Of a stretch of 64,000 nt of DNA, positions 55,746 through 64,000 are shown piece by piece. Each line of letters begins with the position of its first letter. Within the stretch, counting starts at the first letter, position 1. The translations under genes and the position numbers were made by a program. Below the pieces are notes generated by a model that had not been told where the DNA came from, did no database searches, and saw only the letters and a list, made by a program, of their open reading frames with translations. The stretch comes from Oceanospirillum sediminis (GTDB lineage Bacteria > Pseudomonadota > Gammaproteobacteria > Pseudomonadales > Halomonadaceae), in contig NZ_JACJFM010000019.1 of the NCBI RefSeq assembly GCF_014164585.1, positions 1 through 64,000 of the forward strand, read 5' to 3'.

Positions 55746-56309
55746 ATGAAATTTAAACTGGCTACTCTTACTCTGGCAAGTGCGGTTCTGGCAGGTGCAT
55801 CTATGCCTGCTCTGAGTAACTCTCAGGTTATTTATCAGCAGGTTGAGCACGTTTATACACCAAAAGTTGAGCCTATTGTGGTTCGTGTGACGGGCTATGG
55901 TGCTTTTTTGGACAACCCGCGTATGTCTAAAGGACAGAATCAGCTGATGGCGATGCGTGCTTCGAAACTGGATGCGTATCGTGCGCTGGCTGAGCGAGTA
56001 TACGGTACTCGTGTAAGCGGTAGCTCGAATGTAGAAGCGATGGTGCTGCGTGATGATCGTTTCCGTACCTACGTCGATAGCGTGATTCGTGGTGCTAAAG
56101 TTATCTCTACTTACGAGCTGGCACACAAAAACTACGAAACTACTCTGGAACTGGTTCTGGAACCAACGTTCTATGATTGTATGTCTTCAGTTAACGCACT
56201 ACAGACGCCAAACTGTACTGCTCCGACAGTTCATGGTGAGTCACCTGATACTCGTGCGGTCACCCGTCCTCTGGTGAAAGTACAGCCTGGGCAGTATTAT
56301 GTAGATTAA
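55746..56309 (+). CDS. flgP: FlgP-like (LPP20 family) flagellar assembly protein
   Basis: 187 residues from ATG 55746 with a GGAGAG ribosome site. The conserved LPP20/FlgP core is visible: VRVTGYGAFLDNPRMSKGQNQLMAMRASKLDAYRALAERVYG (positions about 43-84) and SVIRGAKVISTYE. Unlike Vibrio FlgP, which is a lipoprotein, the signal ends in PALS with no Cys, so this one is probably soluble in the periplasm. FlgP forms disk-like structures around the flagellar basal body in homologues. flgT follows after 29 bases. Confidence 0.75.
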   Translation: MKFKLATLTLASAVLAGASMPALSNSQVIYQQVEHVYTPKVEPIVVRVTGYGAFLDNPRMSKGQNQLMAMRASKLDAYRALAERVYGTRVSGSSNVEAMVLRDDRFRTYVDSVIRGAKVISTYELAHKNYETTLELVLEPTFYDCMSSVNALQTPNCTAPTVHGESPDTRAVTRPLVKVQPGQYYVD

Positions 56310-56338
56310 TCATCTGAGGTAATACAAGGAGCGGTCGG

Positions 56339-57568
56339 TTGTTCACTAAAAAGATCCGTCACAATGTCCTGAAAGCCCTGGGCTTTACTCTGGCTCTGGG
56401 CAGTGTACAGGCAGAAGCTAAATGGCTTGAGGCAACCGGCCAGGCCTCGATTCAGCATCAGGATCTGGTCAGCGCTCGCAGAGCGGCCATACGTGATGCG
56501 GTTCGTCAGGTCAGTTTGCAGGCTGGTGCGGATGTCAGCAGTTTTCAGCAGATGACTGATGGTGCTATTACTGCTGATAATGTCAGAGTCAGCTCGAATG
56601 GCACCGTTCAGGATATTAATATCCTGAAAGAGGAAGTCAGAAATGGCGTTATGTACCTGACTATCAGTGCAGATGTCATTACTGAGAATAATACCTGTGG
56701 TACGGAGATGAGTAATAATTATCTTCGTAGTGCAGCAGTCAGTTCCTTCTATCTGGCAGACCCTCAGTCTGCGGCTTATGGTGGTTTTTATCGCATAGGC
56801 CAGCGTTTGCCATCAGATATGAGTCAGCGTTTATCCAGTATGCAGCGTCTTAAAGTGATGGATGCATCTGATATTCTGCTGTATGACCGGCCAGAGACTA
56901 TCCCTACCACTATTACGACTCAGGGCAATCTGACGAATGCCATTAAGACCGCCAATAAGATGGGTGTGCAGTATGTGATCAGTGGCATCATCAGGGATAT
57001 GTCTATGGTACGTCCGGATCTGTTGCGGACGAAATCTTTCTTCGAGAATATGAAAGATGAGTACCAGTATAAAGATGCTCGTTTTGAGCGTCGGTTCCAA
57101 ATGGATATTTTTGTACATGATGGCTTCAGCGGTTCCATGGTGTATAGCCAGCGTTATGACACCCGTGGCTTATGGCCTCTGCCTCCTTCAGAAAAGCCTG
57201 GCTATGGTGCGGTATCTTTCTGGGAAAGCGATTATGGCACCGAAGTGAATAAGGTGATGGCTCAGGCGGCTGAAGATTTGCAGACTGCACTGGGATGTCA
57301 GCCATTTATGGCAAAGATTACCAGGACTGATGGGCGGAATCTGTATATTGACTCTGGAGCTGATGCTGGATTACGTCCGGGCGATACTCTGAATGTCTAT
57401 CGTCTGAGTACTTTCTACGATAATCAGCAAAACGCCTATACGGAGCTGGAAAATGTCAAACTGGTGATGACGCTGAAGAAAGTGCAGCCATTCTTTGCCC
57501 GGGGAGTGATTGCTACCGAGCCGGATAAAATTGGTATTCAACAGGGCGATGTAGTCATCGCCTGGTAG
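56339..57568 (+). CDS. flgT: FlgT-like flagellar assembly protein
   Basis: 409 residues from TTG 56339, which has AAGGAG at 6-base spacing and gives a signal peptide with cleavage near AEA (26). The N-terminal domain (WLEATGQASIQ, 29-39) and the middle TolB-like and C-terminal SHAPE of FlgT are recognised from overall pattern; an SH3-like C-terminal segment with DAGLRPGDTLNVYR is visible. In Vibrio FlgT builds the H-ring that supports sodium-driven flagella. The flagellar regulon itself is not in this window. Confidence 0.75.
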   Translation: MFTKKIRHNVLKALGFTLALGSVQAEAKWLEATGQASIQHQDLVSARRAAIRDAVRQVSLQAGADVSSFQQMTDGAITADNVRVSSNGTVQDINILKEEVRNGVMYLTISADVITENNTCGTEMSNNYLRSAAVSSFYLADPQSAAYGGFYRIGQRLPSDMSQRLSSMQRLKVMDASDILLYDRPETIPTTITTQGNLTNAIKTANKMGVQYVISGIIRDMSMVRPDLLRTKSFFENMKDEYQYKDARFERRFQMDIFVHDGFSGSMVYSQRYDTRGLWPLPPSEKPGYGAVSFWESDYGTEVNKVMAQAAEDLQTALGCQPFMAKITRTDGRNLYIDSGADAGLRPGDTLNVYRLSTFYDNQQNAYTELENVKLVMTLKKVQPFFARGVIATEPDKIGIQQGDVVIAW

Positions 57569-57954
57569 TATTATTCTGATGGCAAACAGAATAGAACTAA
57601 CGGTATTCGTCTGATAAAAAAGCATTTTCTGATAGAAAGTTGTGATTCGCCCTGGCCATAAACGATAAAGCCGTTTATGCTGTAAATTATTAAAATACTA
57701 ACGATAAAGCACGTGAGTGCTTAAACATTTCTTCCTTGGTCAGACTCCGGTTAATACCGGAGTTTTTTCTTTCCAGAAGCTGATTTTTATCAGTATCCAT
57801 AAGCAGTTATCCTGAGTAAACTGACAATGCAGGTAGCAGTACTATACTGATAGATATTTCTTGTATTGCAGATTCCTATAGTGTTTTTGTAATTTTTATC
57901 TGACATTAAACAGCTCTGTATTACCTGAATCGCAGAAACGGACGGGAGGCAATT
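57569..57954. other. flgT-ybeL-like intergenic region
   Basis: 386 bp without a gene. It holds a terminator (ACTCCGGT / ACCGGAGT, 57744-57763, T-run to 57768) and A/T-rich DNA before the next gene, whose ribosome site is GGAGG. Confidence 0.55.
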
Positions 57955-58518
57955 ATGTCTGATCAGCCAGATAAAAACTTTGAGGATAACCCGGGATTGC
58001 ATAATGAAAAGTTGGCCCGGCACTACGACAGTGCTCTGGAGCGTCTGGAGTCCCAGCTGGCAGATGCTGAGGTCAGCACTCTGGCGGCATTGCAGAAAGA
58101 GGTCAGGGACGCGGTTGAGTTCGAGCATGAACTGGAGCGTCTGACTAAAGACGAAGTTGCTTTGCTGACAACCTGGCTGACCAGGGATATGCAGCACCTG
58201 GGGCACTTTGTCAGTACAACGGGGCGTGGACTGGGGGAGTGGCTGAATATCGATCTTTCCGTCATGGAGCTGTCACTGGTCAGGGCACTACAATCGGTCG
58301 CCGATAAAACCTGTATTGATCAGCTTGAACTGAAGCAAAAGCTGGATAGTGATATGGGGACTTACCTGGAAGGTGAGTTGGCCACTGCTGGTACATTCTC
58401 CTGTACCGCCTGCGACAAAATGGTTGTGTTGACACATACCCGCTCTATTGAACGTTGTCACCGTTGTGATAACCATATTTTTCATCGTGTCAGCCAGTTT
58501 CATGGCATGGCGGAGTAG
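57955..58518 (+). CDS. YbeL-like zinc ribbon protein (DUF1451)
   Basis: 187 residues. A helical N-terminus (about 20-130) and C-terminal zinc ribbon C-x2-C ... C-x2-C (CTACDK, CHRCDN, about 148-171), as in YbeL. Function unknown. ATG 57955 has GGAGG before it. Followed by converging ald. Confidence 0.85.
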   Translation: MSDQPDKNFEDNPGLHNEKLARHYDSALERLESQLADAEVSTLAALQKEVRDAVEFEHELERLTKDEVALLTTWLTRDMQHLGHFVSTTGRGLGEWLNIDLSVMELSLVRALQSVADKTCIDQLELKQKLDSDMGTYLEGELATAGTFSCTACDKMVVLTHTRSIERCHRCDNHIFHRVSQFHGMAE

Positions 58519-58592
58519 TGTGTTATCGGCGCTTTAAGTTGACTTGATACAATGCCTGTGCTGGTTTCAGGAAAAACAGGTAGTTGTCTGAA

Positions 58593-58624
58593 CAAAGAAA
58601 AAAAGCGGGAATCAATATTCCCGC
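58593..58624 (-). terminator. ald terminator
   Basis: Minus strand: stem GCGGGAAT / ATTCCCGC with loop ATTG, followed by TTTTTT-CTTT. Ends ald transcripts. Confidence 0.88.
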
Positions 58625-58649
58625 AAACAACTTAAGCAAAAGACCTGTA

Positions 58650-59765
58650 TCATCCGACAATCTTTGTCGGATTAGTGTAAGCATAGCTCAGACTTTCTGC
58701 GACTGCCTGATTTGTCACCTGGCCTGCATGAATATTCAGCCCGTTCATCAAGTGCTTATCGTCTTTTAATGCATGTTGCCAACCTTTTTCTGCCAGAGCC
58801 AGCACAAAGGGCATCGTTGCATTAGTCAGTGCCAGAGTTGAGGTTCTGGCAACGGCTCCGGGCATGTTGGCCACACAATAGTGAACAATTCCCTCTTCAA
58901 TATAGACAGGGTTATCATGAGTGGTTGCCCGGCTGGTTTCAAAGCAGCCGCCCTGATCAATCGCAACGTCGACCAGTACACTGCCTGGTATCATCTGTTT
59001 CAGCATTTCCCGACTGATCAGTTTAGGTGCCGCAGCCCCCGGAACCAGTACGGCTCCGATAACCAGATCGCTGCGGCGAATGCACTGTAAGACGGACTCT
59101 GTTGTAGAGTACAGGGTTTTCAGGCGTCCCTGATATCTGTGGTCCAGTTCTCTTAATCGTGCAACAGAACGGTCCAGTAGAGTAACTTCTGCCCCCAGAC
59201 CCAATGCCATACGAGCCGCATTTTCTCCAACAACACCGCCTCCGATAATAGTGACATGGCCCGATTCCACCCCCGGCACTCCGCCAAGCAGAACACCTCT
59301 GCCGCCCATTGATTTTTCCAGGCATCTGGCTCCGGCTTGTACAGAAAGGCGCCCGGCCACTTCGCTCATAGGTGCCAGCAGAGGAAGGCCGCCATGTTCA
59401 TCTGTGACTGTTTCATAAGCGATAGCGGTACAGCCCGACTGTATCAGGCCTTCTGTCTGGTCCGGGTCCGGCGCCAGATGCAGGTAGGTGAATAGCAGCT
59501 GGCCTGGTCTCAGGCGTCTGTATTCTTCCGGTTGAGGTTCTTTTACCTTAACCACCATGTCGGCTTTACTGAAAATTGTTTCCGCTTCAGGAACAATTTC
59601 TGCTCCGGCAGCCTGATAATTCAGATCAAAAAAACCGATGGCGCTGCCGGCATCTTTCTGGACCATGACCTGATGCCCGCGTTGTGTCAGCTCTTTTACG
59701 CCAGCCGGGGTCAGGCCGACCCGGTACTCCTGATTTTTTATTTCTTTAGGTATGCCAATAATCAT
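58650..59765 (-). CDS. ald: Alanine dehydrogenase
   Basis: 371 residues. [20 protein letters not shown] start, catalytic His/Lys segment (TYLHLAPD), NAD fold [21 protein letters not shown] (about 174-194) and the [13 protein letters not shown] region. Interconverts L-alanine with pyruvate and ammonia using NAD+. Divergent from ilvD. Confidence 0.96.
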   Translation of the reverse strand: MIIGIPKEIKNQEYRVGLTPAGVKELTQRGHQVMVQKDAGSAIGFFDLNYQAAGAEIVPEAETIFSKADMVVKVKEPQPEEYRRLRPGQLLFTYLHLAPDPDQTEGLIQSGCTAIAYETVTDEHGGLPLLAPMSEVAGRLSVQAGARCLEKSMGGRGVLLGGVPGVESGHVTIIGGGVVGENAARMALGLGAEVTLLDRSVARLRELDHRYQGRLKTLYSTTESVLQCIRRSDLVIGAVLVPGAAAPKLISREMLKQMIPGSVLVDVAIDQGGCFETSRATTHDNPVYIEEGIVHYCVANMPGAVARTSTLALTNATMPFVLALAEKGWQHALKDDKHLMNGLNIHAGQVTNQAVAESLSYAYTNPTKIVG

Positions 59766-60064
59766 TGACTGAACTCCTTAAAACCCGGCACAAAACAGGG
59801 ATGAATTTCTTTCTAAGTATAAAACAAAGAATTCCTCTGGTTCAGCTAGTCATCATCGCGCCACAATGGTAAAAAGTCACCTTGCAAGTGCTAAGCGCCT
59901 GAACAGACGTTTCTCTGTAAAAAAATATTCTATCCTGATTGTCGCTGACCAGAGGGTGGCGAAATATTGTTGTTCAGGCATGTATGTCGATTCATAAAGA
60001 GCGGGTAATGGAACAAAATACGTTCTGTTATGCCGCCTTATCTAATAGCTGTTGAGGAATACCC
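59766..60064. other. ald-ilvD divergent intergenic region
   Basis: 299 bp between two divergent genes, expected to hold both promoters. No clear hexamers or operator were identified; no small gene seen. Confidence 0.35.
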
Positions 60065-61897
60065 ATGCCCGAGTACCGCTCAAAAACCTCCACTGCAGGT
60101 CGTAATATGGCTGGCGCCCGTGCCCTGTGGCGCGCCACTGGTATGAAAGATGATGACTTTCAGAAACCCATTATTGCGGTGGTGAACTCTTTTACTCAAT
60201 TTGTACCGGGACACGTTCACCTGAAGGATATGGGCCAGTTGGTGGCTCGTGAGATTGAACAGGCCGGAGGTGTGGCTAAAGAGTTCAATACTATCGCGAT
60301 TGATGATGGTATTGCGATGGGCCATGATGGCATGCTGTACAGTCTGCCATCCCGTGACATCATTGCAGATTCTGTTGAATATATGGTTAATGCCCACTGT
60401 GCGGATGCTATGGTGTGTATTTCTAACTGTGACAAGATCACGCCGGGAATGCTGATGGCGGCGATGCGTCTGAATATTCCAGTGATCTTTGTTTCCGGCG
60501 GTCCTATGGAAGCCGGTAAAACTAAGCTGGCAGAGCACAAACTGGATCTGGTTGATGCGATGGTGCTGGCGGTTGACCCGGACGCTTCTGATGAGCTGGT
60601 GGATGCCGTTGAGCGTTCCGCTTGTCCGACTTGTGGTTCCTGCTCTGGTATGTTCACGGCGAACTCGATGAACTGTCTGGCGGAAGCCCTGGGTCTGGCA
60701 CTGCCGGGTAACGGTACGGTTGTGGCGACACACGCGGATCGTGAGCAACTGTTTAAGCGTGCCGGTCATCGTATTGTTGAGATGACCAAAGAATACTACG
60801 AGCAGGATAATGATCGTTTGCTGCCGCGAAATGTTGGCTTTAAAGCGTTTGAGAATGCTATCGCGCTGGATATCGCTATGGGTGGTTCCACCAATACTAT
60901 TCTGCACCTGCTGGCGATTGCTCAGGAAGCGGAGATCGACTTCACCATGAAGGATATCGATCGTATGTCCCGTGAAGTACCTCAGCTGTGTAAGGTGGCA
61001 CCAAATACCCAGCAGTACCATATCGAAGATGTACATCGTGCCGGCGGTATTATGGGGATTCTGGGTGAACTGGATCGTGCCGGTAAACTGCATACTGACG
61101 TGCCAACGGTACACTCTGTGGATATGAAGGCTGCTCTGGATGAGTGGGATATTATGCGCAGCCCGTCAGAAGCGGTGATGGAATTCTATAAAGCAGGTCC
61201 TGCAGGTATACCAACGCAAATCGCATTCAGTCAGGCAACACGCTGGCCGACACTGGACGGTGATCGTGCTAATGGTTGTATTCGTTCTCTGGAAAATGCT
61301 TTCTCTCTGGAAGGTGGCCTTGCAGTACTGCACGGTAATATTGCGCTGGACGGTTGTGTGGTGAAATCCGCCGGTGTCGATGAATCCATTCTGGTGTTTG
61401 AAGGCCCGGCTCATATTACAGAGTCTCAGGATGAAGCAGTCGCTAATATTCTGGATGATAAAGTAAAAGCCGGTGATGTGGTCATTGTGCGTTATGAAGG
61501 CCCACAAGGTGGCCCTGGTATGCAGGAAATGTTATACCCAACGTCTTATATTAAGTCCAAAGGTTTGGGTAAGGCGTGTGCGCTGCTGACCGATGGTCGC
61601 TTCTCTGGCGGTACTTCTGGCCTGTCTATCGGTCATGTTTCACCAGAAGCCGCTGCCGGTGGTGCTATTGGTCTGGTGCGTAACGGTGATATTATCCGTA
61701 TTGATATTCCAAACCGTACCATTGATGTCCTGCTGTCAGACGAAGAACTGGAAGCTCGTCGAGTTGAGCAAGACAAACTGGGCTGGAAACCGGCTCAAGA
61801 GCGCCCTCGCAAAGTATCTGCTGCGCTTAAAGCATACGCTAAACTGGCTACTTCTGCGGATAAAGGCGCGGTCAGAGATCTGTCTAAGCTGGATTAA
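60065..61897 (+). CDS. ilvD: Dihydroxy-acid dehydratase IlvD
   Basis: 610 residues, typical IlvD. The Fe-S cysteines are in NCDKITPGM (about 122) and [18 protein letters not shown] (about 193-210); DGRFSGG near 520 is intact. It makes 2-keto acids for valine and isoleucine. ATG 60065 follows GAGGAA. A 10-bp hairpin follows the stop. Confidence 0.98.
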   Translation: MPEYRSKTSTAGRNMAGARALWRATGMKDDDFQKPIIAVVNSFTQFVPGHVHLKDMGQLVAREIEQAGGVAKEFNTIAIDDGIAMGHDGMLYSLPSRDIIADSVEYMVNAHCADAMVCISNCDKITPGMLMAAMRLNIPVIFVSGGPMEAGKTKLAEHKLDLVDAMVLAVDPDASDELVDAVERSACPTCGSCSGMFTANSMNCLAEALGLALPGNGTVVATHADREQLFKRAGHRIVEMTKEYYEQDNDRLLPRNVGFKAFENAIALDIAMGGSTNTILHLLAIAQEAEIDFTMKDIDRMSREVPQLCKVAPNTQQYHIEDVHRAGGIMGILGELDRAGKLHTDVPTVHSVDMKAALDEWDIMRSPSEAVMEFYKAGPAGIPTQIAFSQATRWPTLDGDRANGCIRSLENAFSLEGGLAVLHGNIALDGCVVKSAGVDESILVFEGPAHITESQDEAVANILDDKVKAGDVVIVRYEGPQGGPGMQEMLYPTSYIKSKGLGKACALLTDGRFSGGTSGLSIGHVSPEAAAGGAIGLVRNGDIIRIDIPNRTIDVLLSDEELEARRVEQDKLGWKPAQERPRKVSAALKAYAKLATSADKGAVRDLSKLD

Positions 61898-61908
61898 TCT
61901 ATAGCAGT

Positions 61909-61940
61909 CAGGACAGTGGTACGATCACTGTCCTGTCTTT
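61909..61940 (+). terminator. ilvD terminator
   Basis: Stem CAGGACAGTG / CACTGTCCTG (10 bp) with 7-base loop and T-rich tail, 12 bases past the stop. Confidence 0.75.
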
Positions 61941-62006
61941 CCGGATATTATCGGTAGTGTGCTGCTGATCTGGCTACCAGTTATATAATTGATAGCTTAT
62001 AGATAT

Positions 62007-62045
62007 AATAAAGCCCCTGCTATTTCGGATAGCAGGGGCTTTATT
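62007..62045. terminator. Bidirectional terminator between ilvD and the WD40 lipoprotein
   Basis: A 17-bp perfect stem (AATAAAGCCCCTGCTAT and complement) around TTCGG, with T/A flanks on both strands. Confidence 0.93.
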
Positions 62046-62068
62046 ATTTTGAGCTGAGGAAAATAATC

Positions 62069-63061
62069 TTATTTGCTGAACTCGTAAGCCAGGCCATTAC
62101 TACCCATCGCTCTATAGCTGCCATCACGGGTAAAGGCAACATCCATAATACTGACGCCTGATGGTTTCCATTTATCCCGTTTAGACCCTTCCCAGCCTGC
62201 TGTTTGCTGTTGAGTGCTGAGATCCCAGAGTTTTATCTTGCCTGTACTGGTTCCGGTCAGCAGTTCGTTCTGCTGTGGAGCAAAGCGTGCTGCAGTATAC
62301 GTGGATGAGGCGACTTCAACTCCCCGGTTGATATCCATATTCATAGCAATTTTGCCACTGTTCAGGTCAACCAGAACCCCGGAACCACCCTGAGCGCCGC
62401 TGAAGGCATAGGCTGCACCGGGAGATAAGGCAACAGACCTTACCTGATTTTCATGGGACCATTGACCTTTGATTTCACCATCTGGCAGGCTCCAGATATA
62501 TACTGAACCCGTTCTGGTTCCTGCAATCGCCAGACGGTTATCACCGCTGATAGCGACTGCTGTGACCTGGTCATCAACAGAGAAATTTCTGACACCCTGA
62601 CCCTGGCTGGTACTGATCAGTACTGCTGTACTGTTATCCATCCCGGCAATCAGATAGCTGCCATCATCAGAGATCGCCAGGCTACGAACATCATCAGGCA
62701 GAGCCCAGAAGTTAGCTGGTTTTCCTGATGTTGCATCCCATAACGTCAGCCTGTCCTGTTCTGCCGTGGCGCCATAGCGTCCATTACCGGCAACTGCGAC
62801 CTGGCTGAATAAAGAATACTCACCGGCTTTATGATTCCAGTTATAAATACGTTCCTTCTGTGGCAGCTGCCAGAAGCTGCCGCCGTGATTAATCGACGCA
62901 ATCACTGCGGCAGAGCCATCTGTGTTCAGGGCTGCATCGAAAGCTCCTTTTACCGCCAGTTCCCAGGTATTATTTGGCGGAGTCTGATCAATACAGCCTG
63001 TAACAGCTCCCAGAGCAGTCAGTAAAAGAGCAGACGTGATCGTTTTCCTTACGGGGATCAT
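62069..63061 (-). CDS. WD40-repeat lipoprotein coupled to rsd
   Basis: 330 residues. Lipobox VTGC (Cys about 23), then about six to seven WD40-like blades with GS-x-D/W-like ends (TLWDATSGK, YIWSLPDGE, KLWDLSTQQ). An outer-membrane or periplasmic scaffold. Its ATG overlaps the rsd stop (ATGA, 63058-63061), so both are made from one message although one product is cytoplasmic and the other is an envelope lipoprotein. Function unknown. Confidence 0.8.
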   Translation of the reverse strand: MIPVRKTITSALLLTALGAVTGCIDQTPPNNTWELAVKGAFDAALNTDGSAAVIASINHGGSFWQLPQKERIYNWNHKAGEYSLFSQVAVAGNGRYGATAEQDRLTLWDATSGKPANFWALPDDVRSLAISDDGSYLIAGMDNSTAVLISTSQGQGVRNFSVDDQVTAVAISGDNRLAIAGTRTGSVYIWSLPDGEIKGQWSHENQVRSVALSPGAAYAFSGAQGGSGVLVDLNSGKIAMNMDINRGVEVASSTYTAARFAPQQNELLTGTSTGKIKLWDLSTQQQTAGWEGSKRDKWKPSGVSIMDVAFTRDGSYRAMGSNGLAYEFSK

Positions 63062-63534
63062 ATATCAATCAATTCCTGATGCGCGTTGTGCAGGGTTTCT
63101 ATTAACAGATCTTCATGCTGGAAGCGGTCAGCGAGCTGTTCACCCAGGACGGAAAGCCTGGCTGACAATGTTTGCTGATCCATTTGTGACAGATCCTTAT
63201 CATCAAAGGCTTCATGAAAATCAAGAATAGCATCGGTACTGACCTGTATCATTGGCAGTACCCGGTTACTAAGCTCTATCGCTTTATCATCACAGAAGGC
63301 CTCTGCTTCACGATACAACTGTTCAAAAATTTCAAAATGACCTGCAGAAGTGTAATCCACCATAATCTCGCACAGCTCATGAACCTTGCTTGATTTTGGC
63401 ATTCCACCTTCTGAGATCTGCTTAACCAGATCAGTGTACAGCACCAGTAATTGCTGACGTTCCTGTAACCACTTATCAACCAGATCGTGTACGCCACTCC
63501 AGCGTTCACGGGCATTTTTACAACCTTCCAGCAT
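63058..63534 (-). CDS. rsd: Regulator of sigma D, Rsd/AlgQ
   Basis: 158 residues of the Rsd/AlgQ family: MLEGCKNARERWSGVHDLVDKWLQERQQL and a four-helix bundle. Rsd binds sigma-70 (RpoD) region 4 and sets it aside, favouring other sigma factors. rpoD is 14 kb away in the same window. Coding order with dsbB upstream matches Pseudomonas algQ-dsbB. Starts with ATG 63534. Confidence 0.92.
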   Translation of the reverse strand: MLEGCKNARERWSGVHDLVDKWLQERQQLLVLYTDLVKQISEGGMPKSSKVHELCEIMVDYTSAGHFEIFEQLYREAEAFCDDKAIELSNRVLPMIQVSTDAILDFHEAFDDKDLSQMDQQTLSARLSVLGEQLADRFQHEDLLIETLHNAHQELIDI

Positions 63535-63619
63535 GGTGTGACCTCCTGCATTTCTGAGGGGAGGAGCCTGGCTCCTCTGTCCTCTTTAGCATACGGTAGC
63601 CCTTAAATATTGTCACCTG

Positions 63620-64000
63620 TTAATCTATATTACGGCGGGCGCTGATCAGGCTTATAGCTGCAAGCCCCAGATATGCAAATAATGTCCACCACGGAATAGA
63701 TAATCCCATGAAAGTCCATGATACTTCTGCACATTCTCCACTGCCCTGCAGGACTTTACTGATAACATCAGTATAGGGCAGAACTTCTATCATGTAGTCC
63801 AGGCCCGGACCACAGGACGGCACTTCGCTGGGAGGCAGGTTCTGTAGCCAGATATGACGTAAGGCCAGACCGATACCGGCAAACAGAGAAATCAGAGTCA
63901 GGCCGTTGTATACAGTACGGCCGCTGCCTGAAGGGTTATGCAGGGCTGCAATCAGAAAGAACAGACCAGCAGCCATGAAACTGATGCGCTGAAAAATACA
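63620..64000 (-). CDS. dsbB: Disulfide bond formation protein DsbB, partial (5' end outside window)
   Basis: The visible 127 residues are the C-terminal part; the gene is cut by the window edge. Four transmembrane helices in DsbB: the last two plus the end of the first loop are seen. The second Cys of the first CxxC motif is coded at the very edge (C-IFQRISF). The second periplasmic Cys pair (SCGPGLDYM and GECAEVSW) and SIPWWTLFAY are intact. It reoxidises DsbA and passes electrons to quinone. Confidence 0.88.
   Translation of the reverse strand, partial: CIFQRISFMAAGLFFLIAALHNPSGSGRTVYNGLTLISLFAGIGLALRHIWLQNLPPSEVPSCGPGLDYMIEVLPYTDVISKVLQGSGECAEVSWTFMGLSIPWWTLFAYLGLAAISLISARRNID

Noticed and set aside
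60080-61114. 344-codon frame antisense to ilvD
   Set aside because: Shadow of a strongly coding gene; His/Thr/Arg-rich, no homology.
1-64000. IS elements, prophage, CRISPR array, rRNA operon
   Set aside because: No transposase or integrase gene, no regularly spaced repeats and no rRNA-like sequence were seen.

Overview
The window looks like a stretch of chromosome from a marine gammaproteobacterium. The order topB-recA-recX-alaS-lysC-csrA-tRNA(Ser/Arg), the block dnaG-rpoD / rpsU-tsaD-folB-folK-cca, and dsbB-rsd resemble the Pseudomonadales/Oceanospirillales. The Na+-pumping oxaloacetate decarboxylase, the BCCT and ProXWV betaine systems and moderate GC suggest an Oceanospirillaceae-like salt-water organism; this placement is inference. 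No rRNA, IS element, prophage or CRISPR array was seen.

Layout. 0-5.7 kb: a DUF2892 membrane protein, cmoB, a MocR regulator divergent from a 3-hydroxyisobutyrate-dehydrogenase-type oxidoreductase (preceded by a 10-codon leader ORF), a hexanucleotide repeat and a secreted repeat protein. 5.8-9.8 kb: glycine betaine ABC transporter (proX, terminator-like hairpin, proW, proV) and a cytochrome c lipoprotein. 10-14.4 kb: pqiABC and a TauE-type permease. 14.5-23.3 kb: a LysR-centred island with two poorly characterised proteins (247 and 573 aa) on one side and an aldehyde dehydrogenase, a degenerate M19 dipeptidase-like protein, a BCCT transporter and a RidA-like protein on the other; the same 19-bp motif precedes both arms. 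23.5-29 kb: a haloacid dehalogenase-glcDEF operon divergent from glcC with a TGGT-N3-ACCA operator. 29-38.7 kb: topB, recA with a LexA box, recX, alaS, lysC, csrA and six tRNA genes, part of them in a perfect 185-bp duplication.

38.7-47.6 kb: dusC, oadGAB, then a compact three-gene operon coding a ZorA/MotA-like protein, a ZorB/MotB-OmpA-like protein and an unrecognised Cys-rich protein, followed by an Aer-type PAS-GGDEF diguanylate cyclase. 47.7-54.2 kb: rpoD, dnaG, rpsU and, divergently, tsaD, folB, folK. 54.2-64 kb: cca, a small lipoprotein, flgP- and flgT-like genes, a YbeL-like zinc ribbon protein, ald, ilvD, a WD40 lipoprotein coupled to rsd, and dsbB cut by the window end.

The best candidates for something undescribed are (1) the three-gene ZorAB-like motor operon at 43.7-46.4 kb, whose third gene matches no Zorya effector I know, and (2) the LysR-bracketed betaine-like catabolic island at 14.5-23.3 kb, where a shared operator ties two proteins of unknown function to a BCCT/ALDH/M19/RidA pathway.
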